NCBI GenBank assembly: GCA_002433055.1 | Contig: DJHJ01000026.1 | Span: 1-64,000 of the forward strand | DNA length: 64,000 nt | Origin: Acidobacteriia bacterium UBA6623 | GTDB taxonomy: Bacteria > Acidobacteriota > Terriglobia > Bryobacterales > UBA6623 | Direction: 5' to 3' | Shown here: positions 17,583-26,542 of the stretch, in pieces | Position numbering within the stretch: the first letter of the stretch is position 1 | Layout: each line of letters begins with the position of its first letter | The notes under the pieces: generated by a model | Seen by the model: only the letters and a program-made list of their open reading frames with translations | Databases searched by the model: none | What the model was told of the DNA's origin: nothing | Made by a program: the position numbers and the translations under genes

Positions 17583-18350
17583 ATGAAGCATACGTCGGCG
17601 CAAGAGATTCGATTATCCTGCCGCACGGGCGAGCATACTGGAACAACACGCGGTGTAGCAGTGGGATATGTTCAGTGCAATCTAGTTGTGCTGAGTGCGC
17701 AATATGTTGACGACTTTTTTCTCTATTGTGAACGCAACCAAAAAGCGTGTCCGGTGCTAGAAGTCACAGACCCGGGTTGTCCGGAAGCAAAACGATGTGC
17801 CCCGGGATCGGATTTGCGGACTGATTTACCACGCTATGCAATTTATCGAAATGGGCAACGCATAGAAGATGCAACGAGCATCATCGACCTTTGGCAAGAT
17901 GACTCCACAGCGTTTTTAATTGGTTCGGGTATCACTTTTGACTGGGCTCTCCAACAAGCTAATATCCCAACCGATAAGCATCGATGGGTTTTGCGGTCAA
18001 ATATAGCAACAGAGCCAGCTGGTATCTTTCATGGACCCATGGTCGTTACGATGCGTTGGCTAACGCCCGAACATGCACGCCAAGCTGCTGAAATTACCGC
18101 TCGGTTCCCTCTTAATCATGGAGCGCCCATTCATATGGGTGACCCTACGGCGATCGGTGTCGACATGAAGAATCCGATATTCGGACCACCTGTCACCCGT
18201 GTACCGCAAAACTTAGTACCCGTGTTTTGGGCCTGTGGCGTCACCCCGCAAGAGGCAGGAATGCGATCCAAGCTCGATTTAATGATCACTCATGCGCCCG
18301 CCCATGGTTTCATAACCGACTTGCGTGCAAAAGATCTCGAACTGACTTGA
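17583..18350 (+). CDS. Putative hydro-lyase / D-glutamate cyclase-like protein (DUF1445)
   Basis: From ATG 17583 the protein is 255 residues. It shows the DUF1445 pattern: SAQEIRLSCRTGEHTGTTRG near the start, YVQCNLVVL, FLIGSGITFDWAL, FHGPMVVTMRW, and the C-terminal PVFWACGVTPQEAGM and ITHAPAHGFITDL. The family includes the mitochondrial D-glutamate cyclase domain and bacterial YcsI. Bacterial members commonly lie near transporter or allophanate-hydrolase genes. The start follows the TRAP permease stop by 5 nt, so translational coupling is likely. A longer open frame back to 17463 overlaps the permease and is not favoured. Confidence 0.88.
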   Translation: MKHTSAQEIRLSCRTGEHTGTTRGVAVGYVQCNLVVLSAQYVDDFFLYCERNQKACPVLEVTDPGCPEAKRCAPGSDLRTDLPRYAIYRNGQRIEDATSIIDLWQDDSTAFLIGSGITFDWALQQANIPTDKHRWVLRSNIATEPAGIFHGPMVVTMRWLTPEHARQAAEITARFPLNHGAPIHMGDPTAIGVDMKNPIFGPPVTRVPQNLVPVFWACGVTPQEAGMRSKLDLMITHAPAHGFITDLRAKDLELT

Positions 18351-18398
18351 TCGCCAGAATACAGGTAAGAAAACACCCCACGGAGGTTTGAAGAGTGC

Positions 18399-19724
18399 TT
18401 ATCGAGTGGATTGCCGCAGAAACGCTTCTATTTCCTCAACGTCATTTGGCATCACAACGGGCTTGTTGCCAAATCGTGAGTTGATGAACTCTCCATTTGG
18501 TGCTCTCAAGCCAGTAGTATGATATCCGTGCACAAAATCGGGATCCTTCAAAACGTGCCCAGTTAAAATTGCAACAACATCCTCTTTTTTGGAAATTGTC
18601 CCCTTCTCTACGAGTCGACGAATGCCTGCTAAGGTTGCAGCAGATGCCGGTTCACAGCCAATACCACACCGACCGATTATTGCTTTAGCATCAGCAATTT
18701 CCTGCTCGGTAACCTTTTCCACAACACCAGTACTATCGGTTACCTCCTGTAATGCTTTTGGCCAAGACACGGGGTCTCCAATCCGAATTGCCGTCGCAAG
18801 AGTTTCAGGCTTTTCGACCGGTTTTAATGCACCTATCCCTCGAGTGAACAGCTCTTCAAACGGTGCCGAGCACTCCGCCTGAACAACTACCAGGCGCGGG
18901 CAGTTTTCAATCATTCCCAATGCACGAAGCTCACGCAGAGCCTTTCCAAGCGCAGAGATATTTCCAAGGTTTCCGCCCGGCACAACTATCCAATCGGGTA
19001 CTTTCCAGGCCCGTTGATCCAGCAGCTCTACTGCAATAGTTTTTTGGCCTTCAATCCGAAAAGGATTAATTGAATTCAGTAGGTAGATCTTAAGTCGTTC
19101 CGCAACCTGTCGAACCAGTGAAAGAATCTGATCAAAGTTTGCTTTGATCTGCAGTGTCACCGCACCATACTCAAGAGCTTGTGCTAGCTTACCGTAGGCG
19201 ATATTGCCATGCGGGATAAAAATAATTGCTTGCATTCCGGCAGCTGCCGCATATGCAGCCATCGAAGCGGAAGTGTTTCCTGTCGATACACAGGCCACGC
19301 GCTTCATCCCCAGTGCTGCAGCTTTCGTGACGCCGACAGTCATACCATTGTCTTTAAAGGACGCAGTCGGATTGTATCCCTGGTGTTTAAATTCAACTCT
19401 TTCGAGCCCTGCATAAGTCGCCGCATGCGGAGCCTCGAGCAGCGGTGTATTCCCTTCACGAAGAGTTATAGGTGTGTGCTGCCGGTAATCGATAAACGGA
19501 AGAATCTCGCGGTAACGCCAGACTCCACTTAAATCTAGTGGATCTCTACTCAGTCTTCTCTGGGTCCAGCAGTGTTTTAATTGTTCTGCGTCGACATTTG
19601 TGAACTCATTAGCCACTTCCAGTAATGAGTTGCAATCTGGGCATTGGTAACGAACTTCATCTAACGAAAAAACTTGCCCACATGCACTATTGAAGCATCG
19701 TAACTGGAAACTTGATTTTGACAC
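18399..19724 (-). CDS. thrC: Threonine synthase
   Basis: A PLP enzyme that converts O-phosphohomoserine to threonine. The 441-residue protein opens with a zinc-ribbon-like segment (C10, C15, C28, C31). The PLP lysine is K124 in NPTASFKDNGMT, the phosphate-binding glycine stretch is in VPGGNLGNISALGKAL, and ACVSTGNTSASMAAYAA is typical. The C-terminal CGIGCEPASAATLAGIRRL also matches. It is convergent with the DUF1445 gene (48-nt gap). Confidence 0.95.
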   Translation of the reverse strand: MSKSSFQLRCFNSACGQVFSLDEVRYQCPDCNSLLEVANEFTNVDAEQLKHCWTQRRLSRDPLDLSGVWRYREILPFIDYRQHTPITLREGNTPLLEAPHAATYAGLERVEFKHQGYNPTASFKDNGMTVGVTKAAALGMKRVACVSTGNTSASMAAYAAAAGMQAIIFIPHGNIAYGKLAQALEYGAVTLQIKANFDQILSLVRQVAERLKIYLLNSINPFRIEGQKTIAVELLDQRAWKVPDWIVVPGGNLGNISALGKALRELRALGMIENCPRLVVVQAECSAPFEELFTRGIGALKPVEKPETLATAIRIGDPVSWPKALQEVTDSTGVVEKVTEQEIADAKAIIGRCGIGCEPASAATLAGIRRLVEKGTISKKEDVVAILTGHVLKDPDFVHGYHTTGLRAPNGEFINSRFGNKPVVMPNDVEEIEAFLRQSTR

Positions 19725-19842
19725 TTTGTCCCCATCTGCCGGCTAGCACTCTCCTCACTGCCAATGAAAAGAATATCGACTATGCCTCACGCTCACTTCT
19801 CATACTCACGGAAGCTTTACTTATCCTAGCAACGCTGACGGC

Positions 19843-21312
19843 CTACAAATCCATAGCTAGAGCTATTAAGGCACGTACAGGGATACCGCTTGGTCCTGCG
19901 GCGAGATAAGGTTTCTCTTCTTCAAGCCACGCCGTCCCTGCTATATCTAAATGCACCCAAGGCAATGGATCGGCAAACTCTTTGAGGAACATGGCAGCCG
20001 TTATGGCTCCTCCCCAGCGTGGCCCAATATTTGCTAAATCTGCGATCGGACTTTCGATGAGCTTCTTGTACTCACTATCCAACGGCATTGCCCAGAATTT
20101 TTCACCAACTGTTTCTGCTGTACGCGTAACTCGAGAAAGCCATTCATCGGAATTCGTAAAAGCGCCGACGCGTTCGTGCCCCAATGCAATAACGATAGCC
20201 CCTGTTAGGGTCGCGGCATCGACCAAATGCGTACAGCCCAGTTTTTGCGCATAAGTCAACGCATCGGCCAGTATTAAGCGTCCCTCCGCATCGGTATTCA
20301 AAACCTCGATCGTCTTCCCAGACATGGAAGTCACAACATCACCCGGGCGTTGAGCTTGCGGTCCAAGCATATTTTCAACCGATGGCACGACCGCTGTCAC
20401 CGGAATTTGCGGCTTTAAGCGAGCTAAAGCTTTCATCGCACCGAGCATGGCGGCACCACCGGCCATATCGTATTTCATCCGACCCATGTCTGTGGCGGGC
20501 TTGATGGAAATTCCACCCGTATCAAATGTCACTGCCTTGCCAACAAGGCCGAGATGGATTCCTGGTGTTGGATTGTCGGGTGCGTATTTCACAATCGTCA
20601 TCGTTGGCATTTCTGCACTACCTTGCGCAACACCCAATAAAGATCCCATCCCAAGCTCGCGAATGCGTTCATGGTCAAGAATCTCCACATCAAGACCAGC
20701 AGCGAGTGCCATCTGGTGTGCTTTTTCGGCAAGTTTGTTTGGCGTTAAAATATTTCCCGGTTCGTTGACCAGCGTTCGCGTGAAGTTTTGTGCGTCGGCA
20801 ATTGCAACACCCGCATCAAATCGCTTCGCCCACTTTTCGTCAGATAGCACCGTCAACGTCGTAATGTTGTTCACATTTTTATTTTGAGTTTGATACGCAT
20901 CGGGTTCATAAGTACCGAGGAGGGCACCTTCAATAAGTGCCTGTACTGCATCTCCTGAGTCAATTGCAGATGGGGGCACTAGCGCAAGATCCTGTATACC
21001 TCGCTTGGTTGCGAAACGCACTGCGCTACCTGCTCCTTGCCGCACTCGAGCCGCTGACATCTCAGTGTCTTTCCCTAAGCCAACGAGCAGTAACCGACTT
21101 GCACAAAAGCCAGCAGGTTGGTGAATGAGGGTCACTTCAAAGCTTTCTCCTTTAAACTCACCACAGGTGTAGCATTCCTCGATCAGGGTGACCAAAGACG
21201 GATCGAAAGAGTGCTTAAAGTCGGAAAAATTCGCCTGTTCCTCATGCAGAAACAAAACTACTGCTCCAGAATCAATTTTTTCTTTCGGGGTTGAAATAAG
21301 CTGCGTTTTCAT
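19843..21312 (-). CDS. pepA: Leucyl aminopeptidase (M17, PepA family)
   Basis: A two-metal aminopeptidase. The metal and active-site segments are VGKAVTFDTGGISIKP, MKYDMAGGAAMLGAM and the family signature NTDAEGRLILADAL, followed by HLVDAATLTGAIVIALGH. From ATG 21312 the protein has 489 residues, normal for the family. An upstream in-frame TTG at 21354 would add 14 residues not seen in relatives. The N-terminal macro-like domain spans about residues 1-160. It is cytoplasmic and probably acts in peptide turnover. The gene stands alone, divergent from the glycosyltransferase at 21456. Confidence 0.95.
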   Translation of the reverse strand: MKTQLISTPKEKIDSGAVVLFLHEEQANFSDFKHSFDPSLVTLIEECYTCGEFKGESFEVTLIHQPAGFCASRLLLVGLGKDTEMSAARVRQGAGSAVRFATKRGIQDLALVPPSAIDSGDAVQALIEGALLGTYEPDAYQTQNKNVNNITTLTVLSDEKWAKRFDAGVAIADAQNFTRTLVNEPGNILTPNKLAEKAHQMALAAGLDVEILDHERIRELGMGSLLGVAQGSAEMPTMTIVKYAPDNPTPGIHLGLVGKAVTFDTGGISIKPATDMGRMKYDMAGGAAMLGAMKALARLKPQIPVTAVVPSVENMLGPQAQRPGDVVTSMSGKTIEVLNTDAEGRLILADALTYAQKLGCTHLVDAATLTGAIVIALGHERVGAFTNSDEWLSRVTRTAETVGEKFWAMPLDSEYKKLIESPIADLANIGPRWGGAITAAMFLKEFADPLPWVHLDIAGTAWLEEEKPYLAAGPSGIPVRALIALAMDL

Positions 21313-21455
21313 AACATTACCATTGTAAGAGAGTACCTCTGTCTGCGTGCACAAATTACTAGCTTCAACACGCTTGAGGGGCGAATCGTCTCTTGGGCTA
21401 CGGTCACCTCTGGAAGTCTATAAATCGATTGTGACGTATGTGATAGACTCGACCG

Positions 21456-22691
21456 GTGCTGAGTTTTTGGTTTTGGTTGGTTTGCCCTGTAGTGCTCGCC
21501 GCTCTCATATCACTTCACAGCGGACACAGGCTTCTACGATACACTCGGGAGTTCCGATGTGAAGCTGACAGCTTCGGTGATGCAGAGAACGGTACAATTT
21601 CAGTATTCTGTCCGCCCGTTACGCTGATTGTCCCCGTTTGTGGGCGGGAGTACAATCTGGAGGCCAATCTGATCTCGCTTGCGGAATTAGATTACCCAAA
21701 TTATGAATTAATGGTTGTTGCTCGCCATTCAGATGATCCAGGATTACAACTCGCACGCAGCACCCTCGACAAAAAAGCGCGTTTAATCGTTAGCGGTAAC
21801 CCACCTCCCGACACAGGAGAAAAAGTTCACAACCTCTCTGTCGCTATCCAGCACGCCAGAAAGGAGAGTGAAATTTTTGCATTTGCCGACTCCGATGGTC
21901 AAGTTGCTCGCAACTGGCTTCGAAACTTGGTTGCACCTCTGGCTGATGAACATCTTGGAGCAACAACAGGGTTTCGATGGTATTTTCCCAAAAACGGTGA
22001 CTTTTGGGCTCTAGTGCGAAGCGCCTGGGACTCTGTCATTGTTGGCAATATGGACATCAATAATAAGAATTTTTCATGGGGTGGAGCAACAGCTCTACGA
22101 CGTTCCACTTTTGAAAAAATGCAAGTTCACAGGCATTGGCAAGGAACCGTGAGTGATGATTATCGACTGTCAGCAGCTCTTGCTAAGGCAGGGCTCGGAA
22201 TTCGTTTTGTTCCAAATGCGCTGGTTGCAACTACAAGTTCGTGCACCGCAAAAGAATTTTTAAGCTGGGCGAACCGTCAACTCGTCCTAACTCGTATTTA
22301 CAGGACTCGAACTTGGCTCATTGGACTGATTGTTCATGTAGTTTACTGTGTTGCAATATTAACCAGTTGCACTATCGCACTGAGCGGCGACTTACTCGTA
22401 GGGGTGTCATCACTTCTGGCAATAATCGTACCGGGCATGGTGAAAGGATCACTACGTCGATCCATGGCTCACGAAATGTTCCCATCTCACAAAAAATGGC
22501 TTGCCTCCAACGGATGGATTTATTTCTGGCTTGCACCGTTGTGTACATGGATCTGGCTCACCGTTTTTTTGGGGTCCGCCGTAACAAGCCGGATCATATG
22601 GCGCGGTTATATATATCACCTAATTGATTCCGAGCGTACTCGCGTATTGAAAATACCTCAACTCGAAAAAATCACACTGGATTCCAGCTAG
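21456..22691 (+). CDS. Membrane glycosyltransferase, family 2/21-like
   Basis: An N-terminal membrane span (FWFWLVCPVVLAALISLHS) is followed by a GT-A domain with VTLIVPVCGREYNLEANL, EIFAFADSDGQV (D1-D2 type motif), GATTGFRWYF, WGGATALRRSTFEKM and TVSDDYRLSAALAKAG. Two or three C-terminal hydrophobic spans follow. The arrangement resembles ceramide glucosyltransferase or HpnI-like enzymes, so a lipid acceptor is plausible but not shown. Translation starts at GTG 21456. No hopanoid genes are adjacent. Confidence 0.8.
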   Translation: MLSFWFWLVCPVVLAALISLHSGHRLLRYTREFRCEADSFGDAENGTISVFCPPVTLIVPVCGREYNLEANLISLAELDYPNYELMVVARHSDDPGLQLARSTLDKKARLIVSGNPPPDTGEKVHNLSVAIQHARKESEIFAFADSDGQVARNWLRNLVAPLADEHLGATTGFRWYFPKNGDFWALVRSAWDSVIVGNMDINNKNFSWGGATALRRSTFEKMQVHRHWQGTVSDDYRLSAALAKAGLGIRFVPNALVATTSSCTAKEFLSWANRQLVLTRIYRTRTWLIGLIVHVVYCVAILTSCTIALSGDLLVGVSSLLAIIVPGMVKGSLRRSMAHEMFPSHKKWLASNGWIYFWLAPLCTWIWLTVFLGSAVTSRIIWRGYIYHLIDSERTRVLKIPQLEKITLDSS

Positions 22692-22861
22692 CTGATACAT
22701 GGCCACAGCACCATCGAAAGTAGATTTGTATGCTTCGTTAAATAAATCGCACCACGCCAAAACTTGATTAGTGAACAGGCGTCACATTACCTTTTCGAAT
22801 GTATGTAGTGTAGGATAAGGATAGTGTTTACAGCGTCAATTTAGCTGCAAAGGGGAATAAC

Positions 22862-23056
22862 TTGGCTGAAGTCCACATCAACAATGGGGAATCTCTTGAT
22901 GGCGCATTACGGCGTTTCAAGAGAAAGGTGCAACAAGAGGACATAATTAAGGATGTCAAGAGGCACTCTTTTTACCTGAAGCCAGGTGAAAAAAAGAGGC
23001 TAAAAAGAGCCCTGGCGCGGAAACGAAATCGAAAACGTACTCGAATATCGGATTAG
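22862..23056 (+). CDS. rpsU: 30S ribosomal protein S21
   Basis: A 64-residue, very basic protein. AEVHINNGESLDGALRRFKR at the N-terminus and a Lys/Arg-rich tail (KPGEKKRLKRALARKRNRKR) are typical of S21. Translation starts at TTG 22862 with a clear AAAGGGGAA Shine-Dalgarno at 22850-22858. S21 helps initiation by favouring base pairing with the 16S 3' end. It is a single gene, convergent with the large ligase-acyltransferase gene (26-nt gap). Confidence 0.95.
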   Translation: MAEVHINNGESLDGALRRFKRKVQQEDIIKDVKRHSFYLKPGEKKRLKRALARKRNRKRTRISD

Positions 23057-23082
23057 CGAAAAAGCGAACCTTCACTCGACGC

Positions 23083-25878
23083 TTATTCCAGTAGGTCTGA
23101 CTCTCCGCAGTTCTGTAAAATCCACCTTCGTGAAGCCTTAAGAAGCTCAATCGCCGCGTCAAAATCTGCTCCCCGCGGAGGAGATATAGGGTTGCCCATT
23201 TTCACTTCGACTGCACCATGCCGCAACAGAAAACTGCCATCGCGCAGCAGAGAACGTGTACCACACAGAGCAATAGGAATCACTGGAATGCCAGCCGAGA
23301 CAGCGGCCGTAAAAGCACCTAGTCGGAAATCTCGCAACCCTGCTTCACGGGAAAATGTACCTTCCGGGAAAAAAAATAGTCGCTCGCCTCGCTCTACGGC
23401 TAAAGTCATCACGGCACTATCTTTGATGCTTTCACTGACGTTCATTCGTTCAATAAAGAAGACACCTATCCGTTCCAGTGTCGCGCCAATGACCCAATAC
23501 CTCTGAAGTTCTTTCTTGGCCACAAATCGAACTCTATTCGGCAATATTGCAACAAGCAGCAATGCATCTAGATAACTGGCGTGATTGGAAACCATTATGC
23601 AGTTGTGTTGAACGAGATGTTCCATTCCATGCGGGTGCACGGAAATACCGATAAGTCGCAAGGATATTCGGCAAATGGCTTGGATTACCCTCCATCGAGG
23701 AGTCGAGCCAGGAATAGCCCAGACGCTTAGAGTTGCGATCGCGGCACCACAAAATAAAATCAATCCCGCATATATTCCGTAACTAACCTGTATCGAACGT
23801 CGTAAGAGTCTGCGTGCCCAATGTAAAAAACCGCGGGCAGCAAATGAACAAATCTGCCACCACCCAGAGTAACTTTGCCCGAGAGCACCACGCTGATACA
23901 TGCTTCGTGCAGTAGCGCGTCTAATTTTCCCGCTAGACGTTTTTGGGAGTGATCGCGGCCTCACGCACAGAACTTCATCGACAACGATATCAAGCTCCCG
24001 GACAACCGCTGCTGTGATTTTGGCACCGAGTGCAGTGAGTTGGTCAGAGTGTGTTTCACGCGTTTCCGCTACTAAAATCAAGCGTTCTGTTCCAGATTGT
24101 TGATCGAGATCAGCAAAGACCGCAACACAACCTCTGCGAACCATATCAATTTGGCTGGCAACTTCTTCCACTTGATGTGGGTAAATATTTCGACCAGCTT
24201 TAATAATTAAATCTTTCGATCGGCCTGTAAGAAATATTTCTCCAGTTGCAATATATCCGAGATCTCCACTATTGCACCATGATCCATCCAGTAAGTCTTT
24301 TGTAGCTTTTTCATTACAAAAATAGCCGCTCGTGGAGGAAGGTCCACGAAATTGTATGTGTCCTTCGTGTCGATCAGGAAGCTCATTGCCATTCGAGTCA
24401 ATAACACGTACCTCATGTCCGCGAAGTGGCTGCCCGCATGAGACGACTTCCATCACATCATTGTTGTTGTTTTCTTGAAGGCGTGCGATTCCATAGACCG
24501 CCAGTGAGTCCCGATGAATTGATTCAATTAACGGCTTCCGTGATTTCGCAGGAATAGTTAACGCAAGGCAATTTTCAGCCATCCCGTAAACTGGAACCAT
24601 TGCCGCTGAGCGAAACCCAATCGAAGAAAATTTTTCTGTGAACCTCCTTATTGTCTGTGGGCTGACTGGTTCAGCTCCATTAAACATAAGGCGTACGGAA
24701 TCAAGCCTTAGTCGCTCAACTTGTTCTGCTTTGATTTTTCGGACGCAAAGCTCAAAGCCAAAATTTGGCGATGCGGAAATCGTGGCGCTGTACTTATGTA
24801 TTGCTCGTAGCCATTGTTCGGGGTGGGTCAAAAAAGTTAATGGGGACATCAACACAGACGGCACTCCGAAATAGAGCGCTCCTAGCCACGTGCCAATCAG
24901 CCCCATATCGTGATACATTGGCAACCAACTGACAGCCACATCCGCGGAGGTAATATCGGTGCGCCGTCCGGTTTCGCGAATATTCGCGAGCAAATTGGCA
25001 TGCGTTAATCGCACTCCTTTCGGTTGCCCAGTGCTCCCTGAGGTGTATTGCAAAAGGGCAAGATCCTCCCCTTTCGCATGTCTCAAGTCGTTCGGTTTTT
25101 GGTTCCCAGTAAGCCCTGTCACTGTTGCGACAAACTGTAGTGTGTGTACATGCGCGCTCAGCATCTTTGCAATGCCGTGCGTGGTGGAGAGCGTCACAAG
25201 AGCAGCAACGCTCGCATTACGTAAAATATCGACTTGTCGTGTCAGATGATCTTCTAAACGAGAGAGGCTGACTGGTGGGTAAATCGGAACGGGAACACAA
25301 CCTGCTCGTAAGATTCCAAAGAAAGCAAATAGGAAATCTTTTCCTGTCGGCAACATCAACGCGATTCGGTCGCCATGCGCAATACCCCGCCCTAAAAGCG
25401 AAGCGGCAATTACTGACGATTTTTTTGCAAGTGTTCCATAACTTATTTCTGCATTTTCATCATGCTCATCCCAAAGAAATACATGTGGTCGATTTGGATG
25501 GAGGTCTGCATGCCAATCAAGTGCGTCGAGTAGTGTAGATGCCTCGTTAGGTGTCGCTACATCGACAGGGCTTATTAAAGTTTTTCTTGGTGGGCGTGTT
25601 GAGCCTTCATCATTTTGTGTGGCCGATAGTACGCCCGTCAATAACTCTTGAATTGTTTCACTCTCTGCCGCAAGATCTTCTGACAGGTGTACATCGAACT
25701 CTTGCTCTAAACGACTTAATAGCTCAACACGTCCCAAGCTATCCAAGCCAAGATCGCGATCGAGTCGACTTTCTATCGTTAGTGGTAAGTCGTACGTATC
25801 TCTACGTTGTGGTTGCAGTTCCGTCAATAGCGTACGAATTACGAACCAAAATCGATCGATCTTTTGGGAATTTTTCAT
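23083..25878 (-). CDS. ACP - acyl-AMP ligase - PlsC acyltransferase fusion
   Basis: The 931-residue protein has three domains. An acyl-carrier domain covers ~1-85, with the phosphopantetheine Ser47 in DLGLDSLGRVELL. An AMP-forming acyl ligase covers ~110-660, with the P-loop YTSGSTGQPKGV, SWLPMYHDMGLIG and the SGDLGYI and GRSKDLIIKAGRNIYP motifs. A C-terminal 1-acylglycerol-phosphate acyltransferase domain follows two hydrophobic spans, with the HX4D motif NHASYLD and FFPEGTFSREAG. The ligase half resembles fatty acyl-AMP ligases. A plausible reading is loading of a fatty acid onto its own ACP and transfer to a lysophospholipid. E. coli Aas has the reverse domain order and no N-terminal ACP. 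It is divergent from the peroxiredoxin gene. Confidence 0.87.
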   Translation of the reverse strand: MKNSQKIDRFWFVIRTLLTELQPQRRDTYDLPLTIESRLDRDLGLDSLGRVELLSRLEQEFDVHLSEDLAAESETIQELLTGVLSATQNDEGSTRPPRKTLISPVDVATPNEASTLLDALDWHADLHPNRPHVFLWDEHDENAEISYGTLAKKSSVIAASLLGRGIAHGDRIALMLPTGKDFLFAFFGILRAGCVPVPIYPPVSLSRLEDHLTRQVDILRNASVAALVTLSTTHGIAKMLSAHVHTLQFVATVTGLTGNQKPNDLRHAKGEDLALLQYTSGSTGQPKGVRLTHANLLANIRETGRRTDITSADVAVSWLPMYHDMGLIGTWLGALYFGVPSVLMSPLTFLTHPEQWLRAIHKYSATISASPNFGFELCVRKIKAEQVERLRLDSVRLMFNGAEPVSPQTIRRFTEKFSSIGFRSAAMVPVYGMAENCLALTIPAKSRKPLIESIHRDSLAVYGIARLQENNNNDVMEVVSCGQPLRGHEVRVIDSNGNELPDRHEGHIQFRGPSSTSGYFCNEKATKDLLDGSWCNSGDLGYIATGEIFLTGRSKDLIIKAGRNIYPHQVEEVASQIDMVRRGCVAVFADLDQQSGTERLILVAETRETHSDQLTALGAKITAAVVRELDIVVDEVLCVRPRSLPKTSSGKIRRATARSMYQRGALGQSYSGWWQICSFAARGFLHWARRLLRRSIQVSYGIYAGLILFCGAAIATLSVWAIPGSTPRWRVIQAICRISLRLIGISVHPHGMEHLVQHNCIMVSNHASYLDALLLVAILPNRVRFVAKKELQRYWVIGATLERIGVFFIERMNVSESIKDSAVMTLAVERGERLFFFPEGTFSREAGLRDFRLGAFTAAVSAGIPVIPIALCGTRSLLRDGSFLLRHGAVEVKMGNPISPPRGADFDAAIELLKASRRWILQNCGESDLLE

Positions 25879-26023
25879 TGCAATTTAGTGACTCATGCAA
25901 TGGAGCACTGTGAGTCTAACAAACCAATGGTCAATCCCATGTACAAAAACTGCTACTTTGTTTCCGTCAAGCGATGCAAGCAGGTGTCGATAGCTTCGGT
26001 ATCATGGTTTTGATTACTTGGCA

Positions 26024-26461
26024 ATGAAACGACTTTTATCAATTGGTTCGCTCGCACCTGACTTCACTTTAGTCGACGATTCAGGCCGTGTGGTTACCTT
26101 ACACGAATTCCGTGGCAAGTCGCCCGTATTGCTTGTTTTTTACGTCATGAACGCTACTCCTGGTTGACGACGTCAACTTTGCCAGTTGCGGGACAACTGG
26201 AAAAGATTTTTGAATTGTAATATTGATATCCTCGGTCTTAATCCCGGAGGTATGTCAAACCATCGCAGCTTCCGTGCAAAACATGATCTTCCTTTTCGGT
26301 TGCTCGTCGACAAAGGGAAAAAAGTGGCATCACTCTATGGCGCAGGTGGACTGCTGGTAAAACGAACAGTTTACGGCATAGACCCGCTCGGACGAATTGC
26401 ATATGCTGCACGAGGTATGCCCTCACCAGATGAGATCATTGCTGCGTTAAGTACGACATGA
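26024..26461 (+). CDS. Selenocysteine-containing peroxiredoxin (BCP/AhpC-TSA family), UGA at codon 48
   Basis: Reading through one in-frame TGA (26165-26167) gives 145 residues of continuous peroxiredoxin. The N-terminus SLAPDFTLVDDSGRVVTLHE leads to LLVFYVMNATPG-U-RRQLCQLRD, then to DILGLNPGG, DLPFRLLVDKGKKVASLYGA and VYGIDPLGRI. UGA occupies the position of the peroxidatic Cys in the family's TPGC motif, and the Cys five residues on matches the BCP resolving Cys. A SECIS-like hairpin follows the UGA at the right distance, and both flanks are conserved and in frame, which argues against a pseudogene. It would reduce peroxides in the cytoplasm. The annotated reading frame would otherwise start falsely at 26186. 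selA, selB and selC are not in the window. Confidence 0.88.
26177..26205 (+). promoter_or_regulatory. Bacterial SECIS element
   Basis: The mRNA stem CCAGTTG (26182-26188) / CAACTGG (26194-26200) pairs perfectly around the 5-nt loop CGGGA. After a single G-A mismatch, CTTT (26177-26180) pairs with AAAG (26202-26205), giving 11 pairs in all. The apical loop begins 21 nt after the UGA and has G at its second position. Both features agree with the bacterial SECIS consensus recognised by SelB. Confidence 0.85.
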
Positions 26462-26542
26462 CGACCAAAGCGTACTCGTGTTTCGGAAGAGCCACAGGAG
26501 TGATTTCGCGTAATCTCAGGCCCGCAGAGCGCACATCGTCCT

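Noticed and set aside
26165..26167. Inactivating stop codon (pseudogene) in the peroxiredoxin gene
   Set aside because: The stop is UGA at exactly the catalytic Cys codon, the frame is intact on both sides, and a SECIS-form hairpin follows. A random mutation would not be expected to show all three.
26186..26461. Separate 91-residue gene starting after the UGA
   Set aside because: It is the C-terminal part of the Sec-peroxiredoxin. It lacks the N-terminal fold, and its start lies inside the SECIS stem.
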